Source: Eurosta solidaginis
Lineage: Eukaryota; Arthropoda; Insecta; Diptera; Tephritidae
Reading direction: 5' to 3'
Assembly (NCBI RefSeq): GCF_040869045.1
Contig: NC_090322.1
Span: forward strand, 169,274,672 to 169,338,671
DNA: 64,000 nucleotides
This document shows positions 10,740-22,576 of this stretch, in pieces; positions within the stretch are counted from its first letter, which is position 1, and every line of letters starts with the position of its first letter. The notes under the pieces are model-generated. The model searched no databases and was not told the origin of the DNA. It saw only the letters and a list, made by a program, of their open reading frames with translations. The position numbers and the translations under genes were made by a program.

Positions 10740-11130
10740 CTGCTCCAGAGGATTTCCATACTTTTTTCTTAGTCCGGAATAATGAGTAAAAAATGTTAGT
10801 CATTATTCCATTTTGCATTCCGGACTAATTAATCTTTTTTATTCCATGGTTTGCATTCATTGGACTGCAAAACGTGGAAGAATGCATTCCGCAACCCTTT
10901 GCTTGCCTTTTGCTTTTAAATACTATTTTACACTTGCGGTATGCTTTTGAATTTTGTTTTTCCACATGAGGAATGAAAAAAGGAATATCTAGTCCAGACT
11001 AACAAAAAGTCATAGGACTACAAACTAATTTATTCATTATTTCATAAAAAGGAATAAATAATGCTGCAATCCAAAAGTGTTAGACCAGGAATGGGAATGC
11101 ATGGATTACATTCCTTAACAACTCTGCACC
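10740..11130. repeat. ATTCC/GGAAT-rich inverted repeat region
   Basis: AGTCCGGAATAATGA near 10770 is mirrored by TCATTATTCC...TTCCGGACT ending near 10827, giving a short cruciform. The next 300 bp carry further GGAAT and ATTCC copies on both strands. It could be a decayed MITE; no clean ends or target duplication were found. Confidence 0.45.
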
Positions 11131-11729
11131 CCTCACCCCATCCTTTTGGGAAGGATTAAGAAAAAAATAATTGATTCTTCCTGTATGAAGAGCATTCTTT
11201 GGAGAAGGAAGAGTGACACTCGAGTTGGCACAACACCGAACCCAATTCGTTTTTGAACAAAATTTGGAGAGGTATGACAGAAATTCTTTCCAATCTATTT
11301 ACATACATAAATCCATTCTTTTGACAATTTGCTTCTTAAAAAATTAGGTTGAAGCTGATTGTTTACTTGTTGAAAGGTAAACAGTCTTCGCCATAGCTAA
11401 ACAAAGTTCGGCCCCAGATTTTTTATTTTTTTTGTTGTTATTTTGAAGTTAGTGAACTTTTCCGCCGTTGAAAAAATGGTTGTCTATGTTACTTTGTTTA
11501 TTCCATTCTTTTTTGTTTTTGCAAAATATTAGCACGCTTTTATTATTATTTTCGATTATTTCTTTCATATATTTTCCCTTTAATAATATCGTGTGTATGA
11601 ACGCTTTTTTTTGGTCATTGACATTTGTTCAGTTTCTTTGCGAGATTGAAGAAGTGATTGTCCCAAAACTTGACAGGTAGAATTCTTTCTCAATTTGCAC
11701 GCGTCTCGTTAATTTGGTATGAAATATAT
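11131..11729. other. no recognisable feature
   Basis: AT-rich DNA; the small open frame near 11468-11680 is hydrophobic because of T-rich sequence and has no recognisable family. Confidence 0.4.
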
Positions 11730-12196
11730 TGATGGCTATAAACATGTGACATTAGGGTGGCGCGAGTTAATAGAAATTCAGGCTTCGAGCCTAAACAGTA
11801 GGTTTTCACAAAAAATATATATGACAGCTAACATTGGATAGAATATTTTACACACATAGACGGAAAACATATGGCCTTACATAAACTACAGATATACATG
11901 TATATAGTTAAATAACCAAGCATGAGATACAACTGTCTTAGAAGGCATGTTCGTGAAACGTCTAGAACTTAGGAAAAATTGACGAACGAGGTAACCGAGA
12001 GTATAAAAGCAGCGCAAGCTGAGGAATGAGGACTCAGTTTGATTTTAACGCGTTTTAGTGAAGTACTACTCCCAAAGTAGTCTAAATAAAGAACTTTTTA
12101 TCATACTGAATATTTGAGTAATTTATTCAACAGTTTAGAGATTCGAACGTTAATAGAAGCTGCAAAACAGTCAGGAATTTCCCAAAACTCGTTACA
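11730..12196 (+). mobile_element. solo LTR or LTR fragment, related to 38913-39432
   Basis: Shares with the LTR at 38913 the 'aaccaagcatgag' phrase, 'gtgaaacgtctaga', a GAGTATAAAAGC TATA box near 12001, the TACTAC-TCCCAAA-GTAGT hairpin near 12065-12080, an AATAAA near 12087, and an end in GTTACA at 12196. ATAT occurs just before 11730 and directly after 12196, which would fit a 4-bp target duplication, but the start is uncertain because the upstream part has diverged. Confidence 0.7.
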
Positions 12197-13190
12197 ATAT
12201 ATTAAATGGATTTTACAATGTTCAGAAGCATTGGCTCTTTTGCCGCAACATTGTTGGACTAAATTAAAACCCTGGAAAAAGCTGTTATAAGCTCTAATAG
12301 TTTGTGGAGTAGTTCGTAAGTCCAGCTTATATGAAAAAGACAGAAAAGGCTTAGTGAAGTACTTCTAAAATACAACACAACTCATTTTATCAGCGGCGTC
12401 GTTGTATGCTACTAATGATATCACAGTACTCTCCCACGAACTGAGGTACTTTTGTGCAGCAGGTACAAGCAAATATCAGTTTGCAGCTGATACGCCGCAG
12501 GATGCTGTAATAATATTAAGGAAACGTTGTGGATCACAAAAAGATGGCGGATAATTACCGCCACAATTACTGGTTACTGGCTGAAAGTAAAAAGTGTGGT
12601 TAGAATCAGTACACGCCTTGCTTTTCAAACCGGATTATTTCATTTTTGGGGCTGCAGCAATGGGATAGCTGCTTGAAACAGTGCCTTGAAGCATTACCAC
12701 ATCACAAATATATTAATGGTGTGATATATATCACAGGTTCAAATATCAGATCAAGATTGTGTAGTATTAGTATGATTATTCATATCCTGAAAATATATAA
12801 TCACATAAACAGATTTGCCGATAACCACCCAGAAGCGAATCGCATTAGTTTCGAGCTAGCGCAGATCAATTACATTTGGAGACGATTTGAGTTCTAATTC
12901 TGTCGTTTGTAGGCCTTTTCAAAGCATTCGTAAGTGGTTGTGAAATAGTTGCTTCCTTTTATTAAGTAATCGAAATACACATCCACAGCTCGGTATTAAG
13001 TCTAATGGGTACAGGTGTGACTAGCACCTGTCCCGTTCTGCCATCGATTAGTACCAGTTTCGAGGTAGAAGTTAAACCATCGTGCGAAACTGTCGCTTTG
13101 CGCAACTGTATCCATTTTTTCTGTAAAGAAGGATCACATAAATACCCTATATATTCTGCATCGAAAGAAGTAAGTAATTTAAAACATTGT
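12197..13190. other. no recognisable gene
   Basis: About 1 kb of mixed-composition DNA that could be eroded coding sequence. I tested the open frames near 12646 and 12962 and see no domain, signal peptide or repeat family. Confidence 0.4.
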
Positions 13191-13194
13191 ATCA

Positions 13195-13770
13195 TATCGA
13201 CAAACAATCTATGACATTGATCACATTTTCAACACAACATCACAAACTCTCACATCACATGACTATTACATATCAACACAACAAGTAAATACCAGTCAAC
13301 CAGCTCACTACTTTATGTGCGTATTTATTAACTAAATCATAATTTTAACTACCACACAAGCGCATCAGACAGGATAGCTTATAAACTCTATATCACATTG
13401 TCACTCTTTGAATCGTCATATCACATCAAGTGTTTTCACACCACTTATAATTTATATTGCAGCACAAAATCATCACATATCAAATAAGACTATATTCTGC
13501 GTGGTGTGAAGTGCAAAATGCGCTTACTTAATATAAACGTCACATCATGAAACATCGCTTTTTGAAACATCACGTCATTAAGTGTCACATTAAGACACAT
13601 TACATCCTACGTAAATATTATATCACAAATGAAACAAATTGTTTACATTGCACATACCCGGTCAGTTAAGTTATACATTTAGGTACTTATACTCCAGGAA
13701 AAACAATATTCTCAAAATTTGCAACATCACATCTTACGAACAAATCACAACTCAAATTATCAAATTTTTA
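13195..13770. repeat. ACATCA/ATCACA-rich degenerate tract
   Basis: The words ATCACA, ACATCA and TCACAT occur more than twenty times on the plus strand in irregular spacing, and again briefly near 14520-14560. It looks like an old, diverged short tandem array. No gene is present. Confidence 0.6.
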
Positions 13771-14645
13771 TATTATAGAAAAATTATCTTTTTTAAATTA
13801 TTGTACAAAAAAAATTCATCATGCCCTTTTTTATTCTATCGCTTCAAAATTTTTTCTACTCGCATAAAAAAAGTTTTAATTGAAAATCAAAAACAAATAA
13901 AGCAACGTACTTGTTTATACTAGTATTTTGTTCTAGAGATTTTTATAGTAAAATGAGGACGTAAAAGATAAAAATGGGAATTGAAGGAAATAAAACACAT
14001 TTCTGGATTCTCAATTTTTGAAATTGAAATATTTTTATAAAACCTTCAAAAAAGGTACATAGAATCTCAATGAGATTTATATTTATGAATACAGTTCTAG
14101 AGCCATTTCCCTGTATCGAGAAGAAAGAACTTTCATTCGCATGCGAAAAATTTACAACTTTAGAATCGTTTTTCCTGTCACATCGTGATACAGAGCTTTG
14201 TGACAGCCATTTCACGAAGCCCCAATAGTAAACTTCGGGGATTTTTTTTAGTTAAGATGATAGCACGAAATATCATTATCTGTTTAATTTTCAGGTAGTC
14301 AACATGGCGACCGACAGCTGACAATGGAATTACCCTCATTCGTCTGCCATGGTTCGGCGCATTTAGTTTGTTTTTGTTTTCCAATTGAAATTTTTTCCAA
14401 ACAAGCAGAAAATTTAAGAAACGTTAGAATAAAGAAATCCCTATGTGCAATTGTATATATAATTAATAAAAAAGCCGCATCACAAGCAGCACACTGTATG
14501 ACAAGTCGCAACGCCAATTATAAGACTTTACATCACATGATCACATTATGATTTAGTATATCATATCAATAGAATGGAATGAATAACTACCACGCCAGGT
14601 TAGGCATTGTACAAAATCGATCATGAACTTAGCTGTCAAGTGGAA
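13771..14645. other. no recognisable gene
   Basis: AT-rich sequence. Several overlapping open frames on both strands (14178-14551) show no family resemblance and mutually shadow each other. Confidence 0.4.
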
Positions 14646-17600
14646 TTTTTTTTATACTCAGTTGAGCAGAGCTCACAGAGTATATTAAGTTTGATTGGAT
14701 AACGGTTGGTTGTACATATATAAAGGAATCGAGATAGATATAGACTTCCATATATCAAAATAATCAGGATCGAAAAAAAATTTGATTGAGCCATGTCCGT
14801 CCGTCCGTCCGTCCGTCCGTCCGTTAACACGATAACTTGAGTAAATTTTGAGGTATCTTGATGAAATTTGGTATGTAGGTTCCTGAGCACTCATCTCAGA
14901 TCGCTATTTAAAATGAACGATATCGGACTATAACCACGCCCACTTTTTCGATATCGAAAATTTCGAAAAACCGAAAAAATGCGATAATTCATTGCCAAAG
15001 GCGGTTAAAGCGATGAAACTTGGTAGATGGGTTGAAGTTATAATTTAAAAGTTTTGCAAGCTGTAATTTGGCAGTCGTTGAAGATATCATGATGAAATTT
15101 GGCAGGAACGTTACTACTATTACTATATATGTGCTAAATAAAAATTTGCAAAATTGGATGAAGAACACGCCCACTTTTTAAAAAAAATTTTTTTTAAATT
15201 CAAATTTTAACAAAAAAGTTAATATCTTTACTGTATATAAGTAAATTAAGTCAAAATTCAACTCCAGTAATGATATGATGCAACAAAATCCAAAAATAAA
15301 AGAAAATTTCAAAATGGGCGTGGCTCCGCCCATTTTCATTTAGTTTGTCTAGAATACTTTTAATGCCATAAGTCGAACAAAAATTTACCAATCCTTCTCA
15401 AATTTGGTAGGAGCATAGATTCTGTGACGGTAACTGTTCTCTGTGAAAATGGGCGAAATCGGTCGAAGCCACGCCCAGTTTTTATACACAGTCCACCGTC
15501 TGTCCTTCCGCTCGGCCGTTAACACAATAACTTGAGCAAAAACCGATATATCTTTACTAAACTTAGCCCACGTACTTATCTGAACTCACTTTATCTTGGT
15601 ATAAAAAATGGCCGAAATCCGACCATAACCACGCCCACTTTATCGATATCGAAAATTACGAAAAATGAAAAAAATGCCATAATTCTATACCAACTACGAA
15701 AAAAGGGATGAAACATGGTAACTGGATTGGTTTATTGACGCAAAATATAACTTTGGAAAAAACTTTGTAAAATGGGTGTGACACCTACCATATTAAGTAG
15801 AAGAAAATGAAAAAGTTCTACAAGGCGAAATCAACAGCCCTTGGAATCTTGGCAGGAATACTGTTAGTGGTATTGCATATATAAATAAATTAGCAGTACC
15901 CGACAGATGATTTTCTGGATCACCTGGTCCACATTTTGGTCGATATCGCGAGAACGCCTTCACATATACATCTAAGGGCCACTCGCTTTTAAAACCCTCA
16001 TTAATACTTTTAATTTGATATCCATATCGTACAAACACATTCTAGAATCACCCTGGCCCACCCTAATGGCGATATCTCGAAAAGGCGTCCACCTATAGAC
16101 CTAATGCCCACTCCCTCTTAAAATGCTCAGTAATACCTTTCGTTTGATACCCATATCGTACAAACATTCTAGAGTCACCCCTGGCCCACCCTAATGGCGA
16201 TATCTCGAAAAGGCGACCACCTATATACCTAATGTCCACTCCCTCTTAAAATGCTCAGTAATACCTTTCGTTTGATACCCATATCGTACAAACATTCTAG
16301 AGTCACCCCTGGCCCACCCTAATGGCGATATCTCGAAAAGGCGTCCACCTATAGACCTAATGCCCACTCCCTCTTAAAATGCTCAGTAACACCTTTCGTT
16401 TGATACCCATATCGTACAAACATTCTAGAGTCACCCCTGGCCCACCCTAATGGCGATATCTCGAAAAGGCGTCCACATATAGACCTAATGCCCACTCCCT
16501 CTTAAAATGCTCAGTAACACCTTTCGTTTGATACCCATATCGTACAAACATTGTAGAGTCACCCTTGGTCCACCTTTATGGCGATATCTCGAAAAGGCGT
16601 CCACCTATAGAACTAAGGATTACTCCCTTTTAAAATACTCATTACCACCTTTCATTTGATACCCATATCGTACAAACACATTCTAGAGTCACCCTGGCCC
16701 ACCCTAATGGCGATATCTCGAAAAGGCGTCCACCTATAGACCTAATGCCCACTCCCTCTTAAAATGCTCAGTAACACCTTTCGTTTGATACCCATATCGT
16801 ACAAACATTCTAGAGTCACCCCTGGCCCACCCTAATGGCGATATCTCGAAAAGGCGTCCACCTATAGACCTAATGCCCACTCCCTCTTAAAATGCTCAGT
16901 AACACCTTTCGTTTGATATCCATATCGTACAAACATTCTAGAGTCACCCTTGGTCCACGTTTATGGCGATATCTCGAAAAGGCGTCCACCTATAGAACTA
17001 AGGATTACTCCCTTTTAAAATACTCATTACCACCTTTCATTTGATACCCGTATCGTACAAAAACATTCTAGAGTCACCCCTTTCCCACCCTAATGGCGAT
17101 ATCTCGAAAAGGCGTCCACCTATAGACCTAATGCCCACTCCCTCTTAAAATGCTCAGTAATACCTTTCGTTTGATACCCATATCGTACAAACATTCTAGA
17201 GTCACCCCTGGCTCACCCTAATGGCGATATCTCGAAAAGGCGTCCACCTATAGACCTAATGCCCACTCCATCTTAAAATGATCAGTAACACCTTTCGTTT
17301 GATACCCATATCGTACAAACACATTCTAGAGTCACCCCTGGCCCACCCTAATGACGATACCTCGAAAAGGCGTCCACCTATAGACCTCATGCCCACTTCC
17401 TCTTAAAATGCTCAGTAGCACCTTTCGTTTGATACCCATATCGTACAAACATTCTAGAGTCACCATTGGTCCACCTTTATGGCGATATCTCAAAAAGGCG
17501 TCCACCTATGGAACTAAGGATCACTGCTTTTCAAAATATTCATTAACAGCTTTCATTTGATACCCATATCGTACAAACATATTCTAGAGTCACCCCTGGT

Positions 17601-18345
17601 CCACCTTTATGGCGATATCTCGAAAAGGCGTCCACCTATAGAACTAAGGATTACTCCCTTTTAAAATACTCATTACCATCTTTCATTTGATACCCATATC
17701 ATACAAACACATTCTAGAGTCACCCCTGGCCCACCCTAATGTCGACATTTCGAAAAGGCGTGCACCTATAGACCTAATGCCCACTCCCTCTTAAAATGCT
17801 CAGTAACACCTTTCATTTGATTCCCATATCGTACAACTAGAGACACCCCTGGTCCACCTTTATGGCGATATCTCGAAACGGCGTCCACCTATGGAACTAA
17901 GGATCACTGCTTTTCAAAATATTCATTAACAGCTTTCATTTGATACCCATATCGTACAAACATATTCTAGAGTCACCCCTGGTCCACCTTTATGGCGATT
18001 TCTCGAAAAGGCGTTCACCTATAGAACTAAAGCCCATTCCCTTTTAAAGTACTCATTATCACCTTTCATTTGATACCCATATCGTACAAACACATTCTAG
18101 AGTCAGCCCTGGTCCACCTTTATGGCGATATCCCTAAATGGCGTCCATCCATAGAACTATGGCCTACTCTCTCTTAAAATACTCTTTAATACCTTCCATT
18201 TTATACACATGTCATACAACCACATTCCAGGGTTACCCTAGATTCATTTTCCTACATGGTGATTTTCCTTATCTTGTCTCCATAGCTCTCAACTGAGTAT
18301 GTAATGTTCGGTTACACCCGAACTTAGCCTTCCTTACTTGTTTTA
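14646..18345 (-). mobile_element. DINE-1/mini-me-like element, subfamily A, 3.7 kb with expanded array
   Basis: Inverted relative to 8032-9911. It begins with 'tatactcagttgagcagagctcac' near 14651, has a (GTCC)n tract at 14793-14823, passes five GGGCGTGG/CCACGCCC boxes between 14934 and 15638, enters a tandem array at about 15905-18240, and ends with the ACTCAACTGAG-equivalent and GTTCGGTTACACCCGAAC hairpin near 18308-18327 followed by 'ttacttgtttt'. It encodes no protein. It is about twice the length of its relatives because of the array. Confidence 0.8.
15905..18240 (-). repeat. ~129-bp satellite-like tandem array, about 18 units
   Basis: The anchor 'cccatatcgtacaaac' recurs roughly every 126-131 bp. 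At least two unit types are visible: a 'gcccaccctaatggcgatatc' type with 'acctaatgcccactccctc', and a 'gtccacctttatggcgatatc' type with 'aactaaggattactccctt'. Types alternate in blocks, as expected from higher-order amplification. Confidence 0.92.
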
Positions 18346-18969
18346 TTTTAAATATAAGGGTGTCGGCACATACAACAATCTGCCAGCAGTATTCTGCTAA
18401 TTGGGATATTTGTGTGTCGTTATTGAAATTTTATTGGTAACCCTCGGGACTATTGGATTAAATTTAACCGACTATGTAGTCATTAAACCGCAAAATATGT
18501 TAACTGATAAGTTGAGTTATCGACAATTTTTACGAGCCCTGATATATGTATACAAACTCGATTAGTGTTTTTTGTTTTTTTGTATATGAAATCATGTCGA
18601 CCTGAACGTTTTTTCTGTAAAATTTTATGATAGAAGAACTTTTGTTATTTAAGGTTGTACTTACATAAGATATCTATTATTGAATCACCAATATATCGAA
18701 TCATAGTTTTGTCTAGCATATATGTGTATGTAATAGCATCAATCCTGGCATAAAACATTTTAAAGAAGAGAGCTGAAATAACGAGTTAAATTACTTTGAG
18801 ATACTTGTGTGATAAAAATATTTTTTAGATACAAGCAGACATGCCTACATATGATAATGGCATTTAAAGCTTATATTCAACAATGAAAATGGAATATGTA
18901 AACTGGTTTTATCCTCTTTCAAATACGAATTGAACCAAAAGACTAAAGAAATGATTTATATATTAAAAA
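18346..18969. other. no recognisable feature
   Basis: AT-rich spacer between the DINE-like element and the Helitron, without coding or repeat signal that I can name. Confidence 0.4.
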
Positions 18970-19076
18970 CTAGGGGACCCCGTTGCACTTCGTAGAAACC
19001 AACCAAAAAAAGAAATGAAAGATTATAAATTTTTTTTATGAAATGAATGCATTGTATTTCAAAATTATTAATGTCA

Positions 19077-19912
19077 ATCCAAAACATTTGGATATACAAT
19101 ATTTTTAGTTTGCCCATTGGGAGCGAGCACAAGCAAACAATTTGGAGTTCCAACTCTTGAGCAGGCCACGTATAGCTGTCCATGTGAAAAACACGGCTCC
19201 TCCAAATTTAATCCGCATATTTGAAACGTTTGTCCTTGTGCCTTATTGATTGACATGACAAATGATAGACGCACTGGGAATTGCAAACGCCTAAATTCAA
19301 ATGGCATGTCTGTTGGAATCAGTGGAATACGTGGTATGAGTACAATTTCATTTTTCGCTGTTCCGGTCAATATTGTCGCTTCAATTAAATTCGGCATCAA
19401 TTTTTTACTACTAATCTTATGCCATTGCACAGTTTTGGTGCATTTAAATTCCGCAGTAAAATAATTGATGAGCCAACCTTTAAATTCAAATAATGCGGTG
19501 GCATACCAGGTGGTTCCAATGAATTCAAAAATTCAATTGGATAATTCACTGCATCATCTGCATTCATTGCGCTATCAACAGATTTATATGATGTCACTGC
19601 ACCTGGCAATTTTTCTTGAATCTGATAATTGATTGGATTGACGTGTAAATGTTTTGGTGCCAGTATTGCGCGTTCTCTCAACCAATTGTGATTCCTGTAA
19701 TTTTGAGCAATATTTGGAAACACACTTTCAATCAACTCTTCTGTTGATTGGAGAATGGTACAGAAATTGTTCGGCAATGTAATCAATCCATTTGTATTAT
19801 CGACTCGAACTTTTCCATTGCCAATATCTAACAATTGCTTCGAGAACCGATCTGGAGATTGGTCGTTGTGGAATTGAACGCGCATATTTATGTTCAATGT
19901 CAATTTTTGCAC
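19077..19912 (-). pseudogene. Helitron PIF1-like helicase C-terminus
   Basis: Two overlapping minus-strand frames give one protein tail with a frameshift near 19400-19430. Recognisable in order: LTLNINMRVQ (start near 19905), NDQSPDRFSKQLLDIGNGKV, a WLRERAILAPKH segment near 19660-19690, PPGMPPHYLNLKVGSSIILLR near 19480-19510, LCNGIRL just before the frame break, then PFEFRRLQFPVRLSFVMSIN and KAQGQTFQICGLNLE near 19220-19310, and HGQLYVACSRVG near 19140-19180 (helicase motif VI). These are the last helicase motifs of Helitron Rep/Hel proteins. The N-terminal helicase motifs and the Rep HUH domain are missing. Confidence 0.9.
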
Positions 19913-19935
19913 ATGTCGCCACAGAAGAGAAGATT

Positions 19936-20097
19936 TTAAACATGCGTTGATCTCGATCTATGACGACGTGCGTTTCGTAATTGTTGTACTTGGTTTTGTT
20001 GTGAGCGTTCCTCTACACCTTGCGCTCTCCTTTCATTAAATCTATAGGTAGAATTACGCGTACGTCGACCTATAGTTGATCGTCTTGTTGGTGGCAT
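19936..20097 (-). pseudogene. Helitron Rep/helicase N-terminal start
   Basis: A minus-strand frame starts MPPTRRSTIGRRTRN at 20097 and continues with an Arg/Gln-rich stretch. This basic N-terminus is characteristic of insect Helitron Rep proteins. The frame ends after about 54 residues and is followed almost directly by the helicase tail, so an internal deletion removed the Rep catalytic region and most of the helicase. Confidence 0.7.
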
Positions 20098-20424
20098 TTT
20101 GATGCATATGATGAAATTATGGAAAAACACTTTTTTAACTATGTTTTCTTGCACTGAACACAATTAAAATCACTTTTTAAATTAATAATAGTTGGAGAAA
20201 TGTAGAGCGTTTTCTACATCTATGTATATGCCAAATCAATAGGCAAACGAAATTTGGTTTTTATATGAATTTATTTTGTCGTAACTCTTTGACGATTACA
20301 AATTCAATGATCTTACATGCTAAGAAAAATTCAATTTAGGCAGCCGAATTTATGTTTAGGAATTTTCCATGGAAAAGTCCTGCTATTTAATGTTGGCAAA
20401 ATAAGCGATGAGTGCGAAGAGTAT

Positions 20425-21014
20425 TGTCACGGATATTAGCATCCCTAAGCTATACCATCACTAAGGCGATGCTAAGCGATGTTCACGTCAATAATCAAAT
20501 CATGTATACACATATATAAGGCAGCCGAGAGATGTCACACACAGATGCATTTACTTATACGCCTATGTGTGTGCGAGAGACTGTAAACTACAAACTCACA
20601 TACATCTGAGAGACGCTGAAAAGTAGAAAATTGTAAACAAGTAGAAACTATATGAGAACTATAAACACTCGAAATAGTTGGTAAGTTCTGGAAATAGAAG
20701 AGCCTAGATGTATGCAGCGTAAACTATAAAAGCGGCACAAGCGAGTAAAATGTAATTCAGTTTGATTTGAGTTGTCAAGCAGTTGCGATTAAGACGATAT
20801 CTAGCGAGCAATAGCAGTATAGTAGAGTTTCATTGAGCTATCAATCAGTGTGGTTATTAAGCAAGCTATTCGTTGCACAGTTTGAGTGTATTGTGAAGTA
20901 CTTTAATAAAGGCCATTTTGCATTATTACAAATTGGAGTTATTTATTCAACAGTTTAGTGATTCGAACTTAGCAGAGGATTGCAAATAAGAGGATTTGCA
21001 GCAAATTCGTTACA
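20425..21014 (+). repeat. 5' LTR
   Basis: 590 bp, TG...CA ends. A TATA box (TATAAA, 20725-20730) and a polyadenylation signal (AATAAA, 20905-20910) lie in the order expected for U3-R-U5. The region around the TATA box resembles the solo LTRs at 11730, 38913 and 53250. Confidence 0.95.
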
Positions 21015-21016
21015 AT

Positions 21017-21028
21017 TGGTGTCAGAAG
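21017..21028 (+). promoter_or_regulatory. primer binding site, tRNA-Leu type
   Basis: TGGTGTCAGAAG begins two bases after the 5' LTR. It is complementary to the 3' end of a tRNA whose acceptor reads CTTCTGACA plus CCA, as in animal tRNA-Leu. Twelve bases match before divergence. Confidence 0.75.
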
Positions 21029-21065
21029 AGGAATTGTTGAATAAATTCTAGAGGACAACAAGGAC

Positions 21066-22565
21066 ATGGCAAAGTTAAGTGAATTGAAGATCCCGCAACT
21101 GAAGAAGGAGTTGGAGAGCCGTGGATTGAATACAAGCGGCGTTAAACTCGAACTTCAAGCACGGCTACGAGAAGCAATGGAAGCAGAAGGAATTGATGTG
21201 GAAGAGCATGTCTTTCATCTTGATGGCGACGAGACAACAAAAATTGAAGAGAAGAACGAAACATTCGCAGAAACGGTGTCACAAGCTCTGATTCAGGAAA
21301 CAGCGTCGCTTCTGTGTAAGCCAGTTTTCAAAGCACGCCGTGTGGAAGTAGAAAGGCCAGAGTGGGTAGATACTATTTTGGAAGCTCTGAAGGGATCACA
21401 ACAGAAAAATGCCAGAGTTATTAAATGTTTCAAGTGCGGCAACCCAGGTCACATTGCACGTCATTGCGATCTTGGTCCTAATAGTTCCAACAATGTGGGT
21501 GGCCGTAAACGCAAAGCTGGCGGAAATGAGCAAGAGCGTGTCGAATGTAAAGAATGGAAACTTGCCCCGGCTATTGAATGTCCCGTGATATCTGTGTCGC
21601 AAATTGGAAGGAAATCAAGCAGTCTTACCGTCAGAGGGAATGTGGATGGTAAAGAACGTGTACTGACTGTAGATACGGGCGCATCTCATTCCTTGATCCG
21701 ATCTGACTTGGTCAACAGGAGAGTAAAACCGTTACCTGGAGCAAAGTTGCGTACGGTCACTGGCGAGTATAACCAAGTTCAGGGAGAAGTGATATGTGAA
21801 GTATTGATTGGGAAGGTCATGGTTCTACACAAATTTGTTGTGGCGGAGATTATTGATGAAGTTTTATTGGGAGTGGATTTCTTGGTTGACCATGACATCA
21901 AGATCGATATGCAGAGAAGGGTGATGCATTATGAGAACCAAGATGTGCCACTTAACTTTACTTTGGAAAAAGGGTTCAGCAGTAATCGGGTACTGGTGGA
22001 AAAGACTCGACGAAGGCCACGAAATTCAAAGGTAAAGGTTGATGGAACAAATGGGCCAAACAAATCAAAACCGAAGGTACCTGTGAGAGAAACACTGGCA
22101 TTGAAAAGCCCTAACGGACGTACTAAAACGAAGAAAGAATGCAAGGGTGGTTTCAAGCCAAGGCACACTACTGTTGTGAAGCGTCGGAACGATACTGATT
22201 ATGCAAAGCAAATCCGTCCAGCGCAAGCTCTGCGAAGTAGTTCTTCATTGGCCGAGCAACAGAGTGCGAGGGAACGATCCAGGATAATGAGTAGTAAGAT
22301 GAAACACAGGTACGACAAGGAAAATAATTCGAAAGGTTTCTTGGCGGGAGATTTGGTACTGTTATACAACCCTCACCGGCGGAAAGGTGTTCCATCCAAA
22401 TTTCGGTGCAGTTGGGAAGGCCCGTACAAGGTTGTGAAGAAGATCAGTGATATCATCTACCGCATACAAAGCATTGAGAAACCACGGAGTAGAAGAGTGG
22501 TACATTTGGCGATGCTAGCAGCGTTTAGATCGAGAGATTTGTCTGATCGGGACGATCAGACTTAG
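21066..22565 (+). CDS. fused Gag-protease-integrase tail ORF with N-terminal SAP domain
   Basis: Intact 499-aa frame starting 38 bp after the PBS. Order: SAP-like helix-loop-helix at residues ~5-38 (LSELKIPQLKKELESRGL...), a CCHC zinc knuckle CFKCGNPGHIARHC at 121-134, a retropepsin-type aspartic protease with DTGAS at 203-207 and the LLGVDFL strand near 257-263, a basic Lys/Arg linker at ~315-375, and an integrase C-terminal module (GDLVLLYNPHRRK near 418-430; WEGPYKV at 450-456). Gag capsid appears shortened, and RT, RNase H and the integrase catalytic core are absent, all without loss of frame. SAP domains bind AT-rich DNA in other proteins, so chromatin or nucleic-acid binding is possible. 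Whether a protein is made is unknown. A normal element would encode over 1000 further residues. Confidence 0.9.
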   Translation: MAKLSELKIPQLKKELESRGLNTSGVKLELQARLREAMEAEGIDVEEHVFHLDGDETTKIEEKNETFAETVSQALIQETASLLCKPVFKARRVEVERPEWVDTILEALKGSQQKNARVIKCFKCGNPGHIARHCDLGPNSSNNVGGRKRKAGGNEQERVECKEWKLAPAIECPVISVSQIGRKSSSLTVRGNVDGKERVLTVDTGASHSLIRSDLVNRRVKPLPGAKLRTVTGEYNQVQGEVICEVLIGKVMVLHKFVVAEIIDEVLLGVDFLVDHDIKIDMQRRVMHYENQDVPLNFTLEKGFSSNRVLVEKTRRRPRNSKVKVDGTNGPNKSKPKVPVRETLALKSPNGRTKTKKECKGGFKPRHTTVVKRRNDTDYAKQIRPAQALRSSSSLAEQQSARERSRIMSSKMKHRYDKENNSKGFLAGDLVLLYNPHRRKGVPSKFRCSWEGPYKVVKKISDIIYRIQSIEKPRSRRVVHLAMLAAFRSRDLSDRDDQT

Positions 22566-22576
22566 GTGGAGGGCAG
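22565..22576 (+). other. polypurine tract
   Basis: GGTGGAGGGCAG lies directly before the 3' LTR, overlapping the end of the ORF stop. It is the expected plus-strand primer site. Confidence 0.7.

Noticed and set aside
12646..12897. 83-codon frame starting near a CTGCAG site
   Set aside because: Composition is not coding-like, and nothing in the context supports a gene.
16000..18240. CRISPR-like array, because of regular spacing
   Set aside because: Units are continuous tandem repeats of ~129 bp without unique spacers, in eukaryotic DNA.
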